Shown: positions 1 through 12,120 of the stretch, piece after piece | Position numbering within the stretch: position 1 is the stretch's first letter | Layout of the letters: every line of letters begins with the position of its first letter | NCBI RefSeq assembly: GCF_019393635.1 | Contig: NC_057862.1 | Location: forward strand, 98,903,645 to 98,967,644 | Origin: Dromiciops gliroides | Taxonomy: Eukaryota; Chordata; Mammalia; Microbiotheria; Microbiotheriidae | DNA: 64,000 nucleotides | Reading direction: 5' to 3' | Notes under the pieces: generated by a model | The model's database searches: none | The model's input: the letters and a program-made list of their open reading frames with translations, nothing else | What the model was told of the DNA's origin: nothing | Position numbers and translations under genes: made by a program

Positions 1-360
1 ATTGTCTAATAAATCCAAATCTCAGCTCAAGTGTAGCTTATGCAAGCAGTAAGGAATCTTGGCAGGACTCTGTGGTATTGCACCCACTTTGTGTCAGATA
101 TTAATTAAAAAAGGCATCCAAGCTGTTTTGGGCCAGTAGCATCTTGCCTGTGATGTGTAACCAGTTAAAACACATTCCTTCCTTCCTCTCCATGTGCTTG
201 ATGGAAGAATTTGCCAATATTTTGGTGGTAGAGGGATCGATCTCCATACTGCCTGGTTTGTTTGAGATGTTAGGATCTAGTGTATCCTTTGAGGTCCTCA
301 AATGGCATCTCAACTCCATCCAATGAAAACTTATTAAACACCCATTCTGTGTAGGTGCCT

Positions 361-687
361 GGGATAGCTAGGTGGCACAGCTGATAAAGCACTGGCCCTG
401 GAGTCAAGAGGACCTGAGTTCCAATATGACCTCAGACACTTACTAACTGTGTGACCCTGGGCAAGTCACTTAACCCCAATTGCCTCAAACATCTGGGGCC
501 ATCTCCAATCATCCTGATATATATCTTGCCACTGGACCCAGATAGCTCCCGGAGGAAAAAGTGAGGTCAATGACCTTGCACAGCCCTCCCTCACTTAAAT
601 CCAATTCAGTGCAAGTCATGATATCACCTCCCAATGTCATGGTCCTCTTCAAGAACGAAGGACAAACAGCAACAACCCTAGTAAGTG
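361..687 (+). mobile_element. CORE-SINE with long unusual 3' tail
   Basis: The tRNA-like head (agctaggtggcacag) and CORE (actgtgtgaccctgggcaag) match the common SINE of this window. After the CORE comes about 180 bases not seen in other full copies here, ending in gaaggacaaac(a/agc)aac, an RTE-like tail. A fragment of the same tail recurs at 59755-59805, so it is a real SINE subfamily end and not chance flanking DNA. Confidence 0.7.
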
Positions 688-1822
688 CACATTTTATCCT
701 TTTTTTTAATATGTTGAGAGAGCTCATATTGGACCTTCATCAGAGACCTAGAATCACAGAGGGTTAGGTATTAATATATTCCATCAGTTACTGATCCTGA
801 GAAGATATTGCTATGACAACAGGTCTACTCAGAAAAAAATTAATTCAAGGATTTAACAATTATTTGGTGGATTGGGGCAGTGTCAATTGGGAGATCCAAT
901 TTGGATATTTCAGAACCTAAAAAGTAGCTTTGGTGGTCTGGCCTGGGGGGTCAGTAAATAAAAGAAGGTTAGAGCTTTAGAGATAAAGAAGCCCAATAAT
1001 AGTTATGAGGCACCTTAAACCTTAAAGTTAAATGGAAGTGGATAGGGGAGAATTAGGAGGAAATTCAATTAAGTTCTACAAATATTTATTATCTATTATG
1101 TGCCAGACCCTATGCTAGGTGGTGGAAGACTTCCAACTAGGGCCTAGTCATTCCCAAATGCTTTAATGTGGCTGAAATCAAAATAGCCTATTTCTAAGCT
1201 GGGTTGTCATGCTCGTTTAGATTTTCCTAAAATAAGGCTTTGGGGAATTGGAGGCAGAGTATTAATTCTAGAGTCAACATTGTGAAGTAGAATGCCTCTT
1301 CTGCCCCACCCCCACCCCTTCCAGACCTTTCTTTTTCCTCCATCCTCAGTAAAGGTTCTAGCTAATAGCCATTTAAACCTTAGTATGAACAAGATTAAAT
1401 TTCCTTTCCCTGGGGTATTTGAATTCGATTGTATAATGGCAGACATTATCCGCCGTTAAATGAATGTGAGGCATTATGGAGCAAATGGGAATTTTTTGAG
1501 GCAGAGGTACTCTTCCCTTTATCCACCTAAATCATGCCACATGGAGGATTGTCTCACTTATGGGCATAGCTGAACTCATCCTTACCCTTTGCATACTGCA
1601 GAAGATACGTATCTTCAGGTGAGGGTCTCACCTCTGCTTTTTTCCTTTCCTAAAAGGAAGGGACTGCTTAAGGAGAAATTCACATTTTTTGCCTTTTTAA
1701 AATAATGTAAATGCCAAACATTCCCACTGATTCTACGATATCTTCAAGGAGAAGGACCATATCTTATAACTCTTTGTTTTTCTAGTGCTAATCCCAGTAC
1801 TGTGTACTTCTGTGACAGGTGC
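688..1822. other. no gene seen; old L2-type scrap
   Basis: AT-rich DNA without supported coding potential. At 1078-1130 there is a short scrap of the 'atttattat...ctattatgtgccag' repeat found in L2/CR1-type elements. Nothing else could be recognised. Confidence 0.5.
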
Positions 1823-2075
1823 TCAGTACACTGGATAGAATGTTAGATCTGGAGTCAGAAAGACCCAAGTTAAGTTCTGCCTCATATGCTTACTACCTGT
1901 ATGACCTTGGGCAAGTCACTTAACTTCTTAGACTCAGTTTCCTCATCTGTAAATGAGGATGATAATAGCACCTACCTCACAAGATTATCAAAAGGAGTAA
2001 ATTAAATAACATATTAAGAGTACTTTGCCAAATTCAAACATATAATTCTTGTTAGTGATTACTATTATTACTATT
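1823..2075 (+). mobile_element. MIR/CORE-SINE, old copy
   Basis: The CORE (accttgggcaagtcacttaac) is followed by ctcagtttcctcatctgtaaatgagg and the MIR 3' half (gataatagcacctacctcac). It is diverged and has no clear duplication. Confidence 0.75.
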
Positions 2076-2354
2076 AATTAAGCATATCAGCTACACTGGA
2101 CTGTCTTAAGTATTAAGTATGAAAGTGGTAAACACCTATACAAATGACATGTAATTACAAATTTTTTTCTTCTTATCTATCTTATAGGATTGTGGTAAGA
2201 GAAGTGCTTTAGAAACTTTAAAGTGCTATGTGAGTCATTATTATTGTTACTGCTGATAATTATAATAACAATAACAATACTATTGCTACTACTAATAACA
2301 ATAATAAAATAATAATCAAGAAGTTTCGACTGTCTGGGGATCTAATTCGAGGGA

Positions 2355-2500
2355 TTTTTTTTTTTGGTGGGGCAATGAGGGTTAAGTGACTTGCTCAAGG
2401 TCACACAGCTACTAAGTGTCAAGTGTCTGAGGCCAGATTTTAACTCAGGTTCTCCTGAATCCAGGGCCAGTGCTTTATCCACTGTGTCACCTAGCTGCAT
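2355..2500 (-). mobile_element. WSINE1-like CORE-SINE
   Basis: Antisense copy: T-rich tail at 2355, then gaggttaagtgacttgctc and gtcacacagctac, ending in the reverse complement of the tRNA-like head (tgtgtcacctagctgc). Confidence 0.85.
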
Positions 2501-3241
2501 TCCACCCCCCCAAATTATTTAATGCACCAAGCACCATATTAGACATGGTACCTACTTTCCCATTGCAGGGATCTGTGGACATAACCTATCTGAGGGAAGA
2601 ACAGGTCCTTCTTTCTTCTTTTTTGCTTCTAGAAGCCAAGGTCAGGATCCAGGATATCAGGATTTCTTTGTCAACACTGAATCAAAAACACCTTGACTGG
2701 AGATTCCAATCTGAAAAATGCTTAGTCTTAGGGGATGTACCATATCAGGCAACCCTGGGAAAGAAGAAGAGTAAAACAAAGCAAGGCATTTATCATGGGA
2801 ATTACCATAAAATTTCCTTTTCCTGAAAGTGAAGTTTACTATTTAATGGATAACTGAAACATTTAAGATTAACTGCCTGGTACATAACAAGATGTTGGCC
2901 ATTACTTCTGTTTTCTTGAGCCAGAGGCTACCTAGGAATGCAAATATGCATTAATGAAATCAGAGTTACTGGAAGTGGGGCCAGAAATACTTTCAGTGAG
3001 AAATCAAAATCCCATGATTCCAATGCTATTCTCCTTCTTATTATTCAAATGATATATATAAAATGCTTTGCAAACCTTAAAGAAAATGTAAAATGTAAAA
3101 AAAGAAAAAGAAAAAAAAGAAATGAAATAGGTTGGTAAAAAACAAAACAAAAAACCTTAACATGCTATGTAAATGTTTGCCCCAATAATAACCAATATTA
3201 CATAATATTGATAGAAATTATTATTATTATTACCCCAAATC
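2501..3241. other. no gene seen
   Basis: Unique-looking AT-rich sequence with an A-rich stretch at 3095-3125. The open frame of 118 codons at 2470-2826 starts inside the SINE and has no recognisable domain. Confidence 0.45.
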
Positions 3242-3480
3242 AACCAACCAACCCGTCAATAAACATTCACTAAGTGCCTACTAAGTTCCAGGCAATGTGA
3301 GAAACGCTGGAGTCATATCATGTTCATTCTTGCTTTCTGTTCCCCTACTTGCACTACCCTCTCTCCACTTCTCCAATCTAAATCCTCACCCTTCAAAATT
3401 AGCCCCAGTTCTGCCTCTTCCGCAGTGCCATTCCATAAGTCTCTATCCTTTCTTCAAACTCCTTTTGCTCTTATAATCAT
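3242..3480 (+). mobile_element. L2/CR1-clade LINE scraps
   Basis: 3242-3320 carries the 'aataaacattcactaagtgcctac' motif. 3325-3480 resembles the pyrimidine-rich 3' part of L2-type LINEs (ccactctccaatc-, cattcc- phrases). Strand and family are tentative. Confidence 0.4.
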
Positions 3481-3622
3481 GATCACACAACTTTTAGCAG
3501 CTCATTTTTCTCTAATTGTTTCTTCTACAATAACAAGAAGTTTATTCAGAGATTACTTGTGCTGGCAAGCTCAACTATCTGAATAAAAGTGGAAAATTAA
3601 AAAATAAGCAAAAGTGATCTCC

Positions 3623-3940
3623 AAGGGTCAGTTGTGGTGGCAAATGCCTATGATTCCTGCTACTAGGGAGGCTGATGCTAATGCTGATGCTGGCAGATTT
3701 CTTGTGGTCGGGAGGAGTTGTGAGCTGCAGTGTTCTAAGCTGACCAGGTATCCACAGGAAATCAATATGGTGAGTCCCCAGGAGGAGTTGGGGTGCCACC
3801 AGGTGGCCTAAGAAGGTTTGGCAAACCGGCCCAGGTCAGAAATGGAGCAAGTCAAAGCTCCAATTCCTATCAGTAGTATATATGGCTTATGAGTATCCCC
3901 TGCCCTTCCAACCTGGGTGAGATAGGGACACCAAGCCTTT
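3623..3940 (+). pseudogene. RN7SL: 7SL RNA (SRP RNA) pseudogene, near full length
   Basis: 7SL RNA is the scaffold of the signal recognition particle. The whole molecule can be followed in order. The 5' Alu domain has ggtggcaaatgcctatgat and a ctactagggaggctgatgc stretch. The S domain has atcaatatggtga, ccaccaggtggcctaag, aaccggcccaggtcag and aatggagcaagtcaaagctc. The 3' Alu arm has ccaacctgggtgagataggg and ends before a T run at about 3938. The copy differs from mammalian 7SL at many sites and has an expanded tgctgatgctg repeat near 3679-3692, so it is read as a retro-pseudogene rather than a working gene. No convincing target-site duplication was found. Confidence 0.85.
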
Positions 3941-4045
3941 TTTTAAAAAGTTACCTCTAAGTAACCAAAATATATGTTACAATGACCTTCCTCCGAAAGA
4001 TACCCACAGGTCCACACTCAGGTAGCATTTATGCTGATTTTGAAA

Positions 4046-5085
4046 ATTTGTTATTGACATCTTTTATTTTTACATCATCTCCATTTATTTGTAGTCTCCA
4101 TGCCTTTTCCCAAAGAAAAATCCTTAATAATAAAGAAATAGGGGGGGCAGCTAGGTGGCGCAGTGGATAGAGCACCAGCTCTGGAGTCAGGAGTACCTGA
4201 GTTCAAATCCGGCCTCAGACACTTGACACTTACTAGCTGTGTGACCCTGGACAAGTCACTGAACCCTCATTGCCCTGCCAAAACAAACAAACAAACAACA
4301 AACAAACAAACAATATAATAAAGATATAGAAATGTCACAATGTACCAAAACCAACCAATTTATCAACTAAGTGTTCCATTTCCATAGTCCCCCAGCTGTA
4401 TGTATGGTGCATGGTATATTTTATTATCTTTTTCTTGGGAATCAAATTTAGTGATTATCATTTTATAACATTCCTTTCTGTTTTTATCTTTTTCTTTCCA
4501 ATTACATTGGTGTAGCCATTCATTGTGAATGTAGTTTTGATAGTTCTATTTACTCTTTTTGAATCAGTGTTTATTCCTTCCTATACCATTTCTTATAGCA
4601 TAGTAATGTTTCATGACATTCACATACCACAACTTGTTTAACCATTTCTCCAATTGATGGGCATCTGCTTTGTTTCTGGTTCTTTGCTACTACAAAAGGT
4701 GCTGCTATTAATCGTTTGGTATATATGGGGAATATTTTTCTTACTTTGACTTCCTTAGAGTATGGACCTATCAGTAAGATCTCTGGGTCAAAGGGTCTAG
4801 ATAATCTTAGCCATTTTCTTAGCATAACTATGAAATTTCAGAACATATTGACTAATTCACAGTTCCACCAATTGTCCATCATTGTGGATGTCTTTCCATA
4901 GCTCCTTTAACACTGACAATTCCCATTTGTCACCATCTTGTCAATTTTGCTGGGACTGAGGTTCAACTTCAGTTGTTTTTATTATAATTTCTCTTATTAG
5001 GGGTTTGGAGTGATCTTTCATAGAGTAGTTAATTATTTGTAATACTTCTTTTGAGAAGTTTTGTTCAAATTCTTTGACCACATTT
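4046..5085 (-). mobile_element. L1 fragment: ORF2 C-terminus and 3' UTR, split by a SINE
   Basis: The minus-strand translation of 4571-4825 matches the conserved C-terminal block of L1 ORF2 in order: PFDPEILLIG, LIAAPFVVAKNQKQSRCPSI, then the MVKQ/YYKKW-like region. 3' UTR sequence continues to about 4046 and is interrupted by the SINE at 4143-4312. 4830-5085 continues upstream into ORF2. Several stops show that it is dead. Confidence 0.85.
4143..4312 (+). mobile_element. WSINE1-like CORE-SINE
   Basis: Full-length head (ggcagctaggtggcgcagtg), B-box-like gagttcaaatccgg, CORE, then cctcattgccctgcc and a (caaa)n tail. It is inserted into the L1 3' UTR and so is younger than that L1. Confidence 0.9.
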
Positions 5086-5962
5086 AGTCTTGATGCAGAT
5101 ACTTTATTACAAGGTTGTTTAAGGGGGGTTGTTGATTGAATAAGTCACCCCAACCCCATCTAAAGTAAATGATAAGATATTATACTCTGACATGTCTCAG
5201 GTCAGAACGTATGTCAATTTTTCACTACATTTAAACAAAGCTTAATTTCATCCCTTAGTATGACAGGATGGTTGTTTAGACTGATGAAGAGAGTTGGCAT
5301 TATCCTGTGGGGGTCTGTATAAAACCAGGGAGCTAGTTGGAATCAGAGATTTGAATGAATGGCAAGCCAGTTTCAGACAAGTTCCTGAGAAGGAACCATA
5401 TAGCGGGTGTGGCAGAGGAGAGCAACTCAGCCTCAGCTTTGGCCTCTTAACCTCTTTGGTCAGATGAGGATATTATGGGTTTCAAAGAGTCTGGAGGATT
5501 CTGGACTTGCCATCTTTCCATCTGTTTCTTAGCTGTGTTCCTAGAACAGTGGACATTCGTGTTGAAATTGAGAAGCAAGGAAACATTGGATGGGATGGGG
5601 GAAGCAAATTCAAAGCTCTAAAAAGATCTTAGAAGAAAAGTTACATCATACCTCAGGGCACTATCTTGAGGGCTCTAGCAAAAGGACTTCCAGGAGCTGT
5701 GAGTTACTCTTTCACCACATACTTTTTCTAAGCTTGAACCTGAGAGGAATGATTGAGAATCTGATGTTCAGATCTCATAATTTCCACTGACCCCCTCTCC
5801 CCTGGCCCCTATCTCTAAAGATGTTCAGCTCGAATAACAGAAAGAGTCACTCAGGTATTTCAGCACTGTTTTGTAGTCATGTTAATTTTAGAAGGATGAC
5901 ATGCTTAAAATTTACCTCCAGCTATGTTGGGAAATCAAGGGTTTGATAAAGAAATAACCTAT
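5086..5962. other. no gene seen; possible LTR debris
   Basis: No supported coding sequence. A TATA-like tataaaac at 5318-5325 followed by G/A-rich sequence could be part of an old LTR, but no paired ends were found. Confidence 0.3.
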
Positions 5963-6291
5963 TGTTGGGACCCTAGGGTCAAGGGGATCCTGCCCTGAAG
6001 AAGAAGTGTGTCACGGACCACCTGGTCTCAATCTAGTTGCCACGTCCTGTGCTAACCATTGTAATTGTTTGAAAAAAAAAGTATAAAAACTGCTTGACTT
6101 ATTGCCTTTGTGTGTCACATGTCCTGGGTATGCCAGAGGATGTGCACCTTCTTTTGAAAGAATAAACAAGTTCTATGCTTTGGCCTCCTTTCTTCTTGAG
6201 TCCCAAGTATTGAATTGGTGGGTGCATTCCCTGAACCACTCAAACCCACTTTGTCCTGGACTCTATATGTACTGGAGGAAATATTGAAACA
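5963..6291 (+). mobile_element. probable solo LTR of an endogenous retrovirus
   Basis: The layout is LTR-like: it starts tgttggga, has a TATA box gtataaaaac at about 6080-6089 and a polyadenylation signal aataaa at about 6160-6166, then a T-rich U5. It may end ...gaaaca at about 6291, with imperfect flanking repeats cctat/actat. No internal retroviral genes adjoin it. The right end is uncertain by about 50 bases. Confidence 0.5.
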
Positions 6292-6449
6292 ACTATACCA
6301 ACTGTATTGCTATAGTAATCTATCCCTTTCCAAAAGCTAATTGAGTCTGGTTAATTCATATCAATTGATAATCATGAGGAGAAAGCACACTGATGAAGGC
6401 TCATGAGATAAAGTGCTAGAAAATACATTTTTATATTTCTCAGTTACCT

Positions 6450-6603
6450 TTTTTATTTTTTATTTTTGTGGGGCAATGAAGGTTAAGTGACTTGCCCAGG
6501 GTCACACAGCTAGTAAGTGTCAAGTGTCTGAGGCCAGATTTGAACTTAGGTTCTCCTGAATCCAGGGCCGGTGCTCTATCCACTGTGCCACCTAGCTGGC
6601 CCT
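6450..6603 (-). mobile_element. WSINE1-like CORE-SINE
   Basis: Antisense full-length copy with T-rich tail at the low coordinate, gacttgcccagggtcacacag CORE and gccacctagctggc head. Confidence 0.9.
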
Positions 6604-7835
6604 TTCTCAATTACTTCTAGAGCACCATGGCGATACAGTAGCCAAGCTCTGGGACTTGCCTTATCAGTGCCATTTGGCAATGGGAGAAGGACCACTAGAA
6701 TCAGCACTTGCTTATCTGGTTATTAGATACCTAGCTTGAAAAGGATCTATGATATATCTACAGGCAGACACATTGATAGAAGTAAGAAGTAGCAGGTGCT
6801 AGTCATAGAAAAGATCATAGAGGAAAAATGATAAAAACACAAGCCTGTAGATAGCACAGCAATCTGGTCCCATCTTGTTGAGGGAGCAAATAACCCTACC
6901 CATATTGACATTGTATTACACTAGTATTGGACAAATATTTGCCAAATTAATTGAATTAAATGAAATTGTGTCTGATGTCATCAATATATGCTAACAGCAC
7001 ATTTGCTCAGTCTGTTCTGTTTGAGATTGCAGGAGTATAAAATAATGTGTGTAGATATACTTCCGTTGGCAATGGGTTAAATTTTAAAGTTTAATTTTTA
7101 AAGGGGAAGCTTATTTATCAGGAAAATTAATTTGGTGAAATATCTCATTCCTGGGGGATTTTGGATAAATAAGGTATAGTATATAGTAGGTTAATTTTGT
7201 CCTCTCCAGCTAGATTTAACCTGTGGCTATATGTCATCTAGTCTACAAGAGTAAATGTTTCCATGTTTACTTGAAGCTAATATATATTTTTTTAATATGG
7301 TAACTTGCAATGATTTCTAAGTTTGGATTGAGAGGAGGATAACCCAAAAGGGTGAGGCTATTTTTCTTCATTCAAGCTGAGGGAGATGAACTAATTAGAA
7401 TATTTTGCTTTTTTAGCCTCTTTGAATGTCCATACCATAGAATTGCGTTTGAACCCATTGAGACTCAACAAGGAAATGAACCAGTAGAAGTGAAAGGTTT
7501 GGTTTTGTTCAAGTAATCATACATTCTATACACACACCAACTGATCTGTGCCTCACTTGCTACATTTTAAATATTGTTTTCTTTTTCATTGTAAACTTAA
7601 CAGACATAAACATTTCAGCATACAAAGAAGAATAGAAAGGAAAATGGTACCTGAAACTGTGAGCTTCTTTTACATACATGTTTGTCTGTTTTTATAAATA
7701 GTTTAATAGGACAGTAACAAAACTGCATTACTTGTGTGTATCATCTTTCAAACTTCCTTCTATTCTCTTCTGTGTATAACATTAATGTTTCATTGACACT
7801 CTTTTCTTTCCTTTCTTCTGATTCTGCATAACCAT
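6604..7835. other. no gene seen
   Basis: AT-rich, no recognised repeat and no coding exon recognised. The open frames are short and without motifs. Confidence 0.45.
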
Positions 7836-8390
7836 TATCTACCAACTGTGCTCCCCCCATTGATGCCCTCTCTTTAAACAAATAATTAAAGTCAAGCAAA
7901 ACAAGATACTATATTGGCTACATATGAAAACATATGTCTCATTCTGTCCCTTCTGTTCATGGTCTCTGTGCCAAGAGATGAGAAGCATGCTTTATTGTTC
8001 ATCTTCAGATTGGTTACTGAATTCATCAAAGTTCTGAAATTTTTCAAAGTTGTTTTCCTTTACATTTCTTTGGTCATTATGCAAACTAATTTCCTGGTCA
8101 TGCTCATTTCACTCTGAATCAGTTCATACAAGTTTTAATAGGTTTCTCTGGCTACCATATTTGTCATTTCTTCAGTATAATAATATTACATTACATCCAT
8201 ATGCCACATATTTTTAGCTTTGTGACGACCATTCAACACCCACTTTATCTCCAGTTTTCGGATACAGGAAAAACTTCTGCTATAAATACTTTTGTACCTA
8301 TGTGTCTTTGCTCTCTTTGAGGCATGTGGCCAAATAGTAGCTTTGCTATGACCATTCCATTTCAGCACCCGTGGTAAAGAAGGAGAACAC
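7836..8390 (-). mobile_element. old diverged L1 3' fragment
   Basis: Antisense L1 phrases in the usual order: tcatttcactctgaatcagttc, tttctctggc, cacatatt, ctgctataaatacttttgtac. It is much more diverged than the other L1 pieces, so it is an old insertion. Confidence 0.6.
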
Positions 8391-8875
8391 AACTGAGCAT
8401 GGCGCGGTATGTACCCTACATTTTGGGAGAGTGCATTTTAAAGAGTTCAGAGAAAGTACAAGGAATGTACCACAGACTAAAATTCTGCAGGGAAATTTGC
8501 AAGATAAATAAAATAAAGGCAACTAGTCTAAGGTCAGCAAAAAAGGGAAGAGATGGGAAAGAATAAAACTGAGCCTCTAAAACTACTTATTTTGTTATCT
8601 TTGTAGCAGGAAATTGCCCCCCTCACCATCATTTTTTCTCTTTGTACATATTAATGCACAGTGCCTCTCTCTATTTACATACAGAAAAATGTTCCTGGAA
8701 TCCACTCAACATGTCAATAGCCTAGAATAAGGATAGACTTATATGGGACTAAGCATTCACTCCACATTATATGAGTCTGTTATTAAGTCATACTTTTCAT
8801 ATTTGGTGTTCTTGACATATACAAACTAAAGAGTTGAATCTTGATACATTTTGTAGGGGCCAAAATACTAGCTGA

Positions 8876-9134
8876 TGCTGTTCAGCTATTTCACTCTGTC
8901 TGACTCTTTGTGACCCCTATTTGGGGTTTTCTTGGCAAAGATACTGACGAAGATTGTCATCTTTCTTCCTTCTCCAGTTCATTTTACATATGAGGAAGCT
9001 GAGGTAAACAGGTTAAATGACTTGCCCAGGGTCCTATAGCTAGTAAGTATCTGAGGCTAGATTTGAACTCAGGAAGATAGGTTTTTATGACTCAAGGCCC
9101 AGTGCTTCTATCCACTGTACCACCCAGCTTCCCT
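8876..9134 (-). mobile_element. Mar1-like CORE-SINE with BovB/RTE-type tail
   Basis: Antisense copy. The tail part (tctgactctttgtgacccc, ggggttttcttggcaaagat) precedes the CORE (gacttgcccagggtcc) and the head (taccacccagcttccc). Confidence 0.85.
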
Positions 9135-11040
9135 TCTCATTGATAAGAAGCAGTGGTTAAGATGAGAAGGAAGGGTAATAACACCTTTTAGAAACTAGGG
9201 TGCTGCTCCAAGGACATAATTCAGTGTAAGGACCTCAGTAGCCTCGCACTTGCTAAACAAAGACGTTCTGGGGACCTCAAATTCCCTAAGTCACTGGTCA
9301 AAGTAAGACCCTGCAGTGAAAGGACCCATAGCCCCTTTTCTCTCCAGAAGGAGTTAAAATACCCTAGCATTTCCCAGATCTGCCACCTGGCACAGCTCCA
9401 CATTCTTGCCCCTCTAAGATGGTCCCTGCATGATCCGGATCAGAATCCTTAACCTCACACAAGTTTTCTACACCCAGCATTCCATTTCCATGATCCCCGA
9501 CTGCCCCTCTGCTGTATTTCCTCTCACTTAAAGCTGACTTACTTCATTTTCCTCTCTGCCAACCTGCATTTTGTCTTGTACTGCTCCTTGGGATCCGTGA
9601 ACCTTTACTACATTTAAATCAGTCAGTCATGCACAGGTCAGAGAAAGTAAGATGTCAAGTCCTATAGTTTAGTTTTTTTTAAAAAACCATTATTAATCAC
9701 TTTATTCAATGTACTGTGCTAATCAGTGATGAAGATACAAAGTTAAGTAAAAGATGTTTGTCCTGGGAATCAAAAGTTTCAGAAGGGACATGAAGGAATG
9801 TCTAATGGAAAATGGATTAGTTTTTTTTTTGCTTGGCCCCAGACATCCAAACTAGGAACATTGGGCGGAAATTACAGAGAGGAAGATTCTGGCTTGACAT
9901 AAGCAATAACTTCCGGACAGTTTAAGTTACCCCCAAATGTAATAGATTAGCTCAGGAAACAGAATTCATTCTCTTTTGATAAGAGATGACTCTTGTCAGG
10001 TGTTTTACGGAAGGAATTCTTATTCAGGTAGGTTTGTACCATGAGTTCTCTGAGTTCCCCACCCATAACCACCAACTATATATTTGAGGATATTTGTGGT
10101 GACAATCCAGAGTGGAACTTTCAATTTTGACATTGATTCAATGTAAATTTTTAAGGGCCTCCTTTCTATAAGAGAACAGTTGGAAGATATTTGCCCACTT
10201 CTTGACTTGATGGTCTGATTGGGACCCTTTAGCAGATACTACAAGTCAGAACTTTAAGCCAGTTTAGACCATGAAGAAAAAGTCACCTCTTTCATCTACA
10301 TCATGGGGGGATCAGCCTGGTGATCCCGGTGGCCAGTCCTTTCCCTACACCTGGATATCCATGTCCTTATTCCCCTGTTTCACTACTCCTACTGACTTGC
10401 TTCGTAGCTTGGAACTGGTGTTTGCTGGTTGGTCTATTCCTACGATTGGTATGGCCAAACCAACAGATCAGTTCATAGGGCAAAGGACACTGAATCGTTT
10501 TCCTAAGTCTTCAGCAAGGGACTCCCATTCCCTTCTCAGAGTCATTGGCCTCATTTTGACTCCTTCCCTTAGGTGTGTATTGTGAAAATCATATATTGTT
10601 ATTATAATGACAAGTGAGATATCAAACTATGACTATATAGTAATTAGGTGGACCTAATTTCATGGCACACATCAAATAACATTTTCTTATTATGTTTTCC
10701 CAAAAGTCAAGTACTTGTATAAGTTTTGGGCCCTTGTGACTGAATTTTATTTAAGAAGAAGGATTCATTATATGTCTTTGTTATTTACTTTTTCCCCCTA
10801 TCAACCTGAGTTCTGTATTTGACTTGTTCTGCATTTTGTTGGTAACATGATAATTAGCGTTCAAGATGATTTCTCTTGAGGCACTGCAAATCCTGAAAGA
10901 CTGCCTGAGTCATCACAGAGAGACCAGACTGTATTTAATATAGTGTAGAATTAAGTGTTCCAGTTTTTTTTAATGGTGATACATATATGGCAACTCCTAA
11001 TTAATCAAATTACTCTATTAGCCAGCATATTCATTAATGT
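9135..11040. other. no gene seen; small L2-type scrap
   Basis: Mostly unique-looking sequence. 9688-9780 is a diverged scrap of the 'tttattcaatgtactgtgctaa...gatacaaag' repeat. The 104-codon frame at 10271-10585 has no recognisable domain and no splice-site or conservation support. Confidence 0.45.
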
Positions 11041-11165
11041 ATCAATCAATCCACAGGCATTTATTAAGAAAGTCTGTTCTAGGCACTGTGCTATGTGGCT
11101 GGATTACAAAGGCAAAAAAAGGATGATGGTAGTGCCTACCTTTGAGGAGTTTATGATCAATTGAC
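11041..11165 (-). mobile_element. L2/CR1-type repeat scrap (antisense type)
   Basis: It contains aggcatttattaag, aggcactgtgctatg, attacaaaggc and gaggagtttatgatc, the order seen in the better copies at 21230 and 41222. Orientation is inferred by analogy. Confidence 0.5.
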
Positions 11166-12120
11166 TCATCATTCATTTATTTTCAATGGCTTTTAACATT
11201 TGCCTTATACCCTTTGTCTTCTTCATTTCAGATACCTTCTTGTCATCTACCCTGACATGGCTATGTCCTCTAAAATGGAACTGTGGAGATGACTGTGACC
11301 TGGGAGAATTAATCCAATTGGCTTTGGAACCCTCATTCTGGGACCATATTGTCCTGGTAGGTGAGGGTCTATTATATCTAGTCAATTCAAGACTAGACCA
11401 TACTTCACTTGGGTCATCTTCTTACCATCTCTCATGCTGCTATGTGCGGGCTCCTCCCCCACTTTCCATCTCTCACTTTAGGAACAATAATCAAATCAGT
11501 AATTACCATTGCATTTGATAAGGAGATATCAATCATTTCTTCTGTGGCTCCACTCATCATCTCTGGGACTTCTTAGACTAAAATATACTTCCCTAGCTTC
11601 ACTCTTCTTTGTGTGATATCTCTACTTTGTTGAATGTAAGTTTCTTGAGAGTAAGGAGTGTCCATCCTATAAATCCCATGGTATCTAACCTTAACTGGTT
11701 CCTTAGTGCTACACAGTAGGATTTCTGGTCATATCTGATTAACTCTCTATTCTATTCTCTGAACTAGATATTCCAAACATTCTCTCTTCTCAAGCCCTCA
11801 ACTCTATTTTCACCCCATCCCAACATGGCCCATTTCTGACTTTACCCTTTCCATACAACTTAAAGCCCTTCACTTGTGCTCTCCTGCCTCCCTCTAGACC
11901 CAGAGGATAGGGTGAACCTCTCCTTTGCCAAGACTAAACATCTACCTTTGAGTCCATGATTTCCTCTTCTCCTGTACCTTCTAGGATTTTGCTCATTCCT
12001 TTTCTTTTCTTTGATATCTCCCTCTTTGTTGCCTCCTTCCCCTTTACCTACAGATGTGTTCAGATTTTCCCTATTCTAAAGCCAAATGGAAATAAACAAA
12101 AATCCTTCACCAAAACATAC
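11166..12120. other. no gene seen; L2-type 3' scraps
   Basis: 11570-11720 resembles an L2-type 3' end (aagtttcttgagagtaaggag). The pyrimidine-rich 11760-12070 may belong to the same clade. Open frames of 110 and 131 codons here show no domain. Confidence 0.4.

Noticed and set aside
10271..10585. 104-codon plus frame starting MKKKSPLSS
   Set aside because: No recognisable domain, splice pattern or repeat match; length is within chance.
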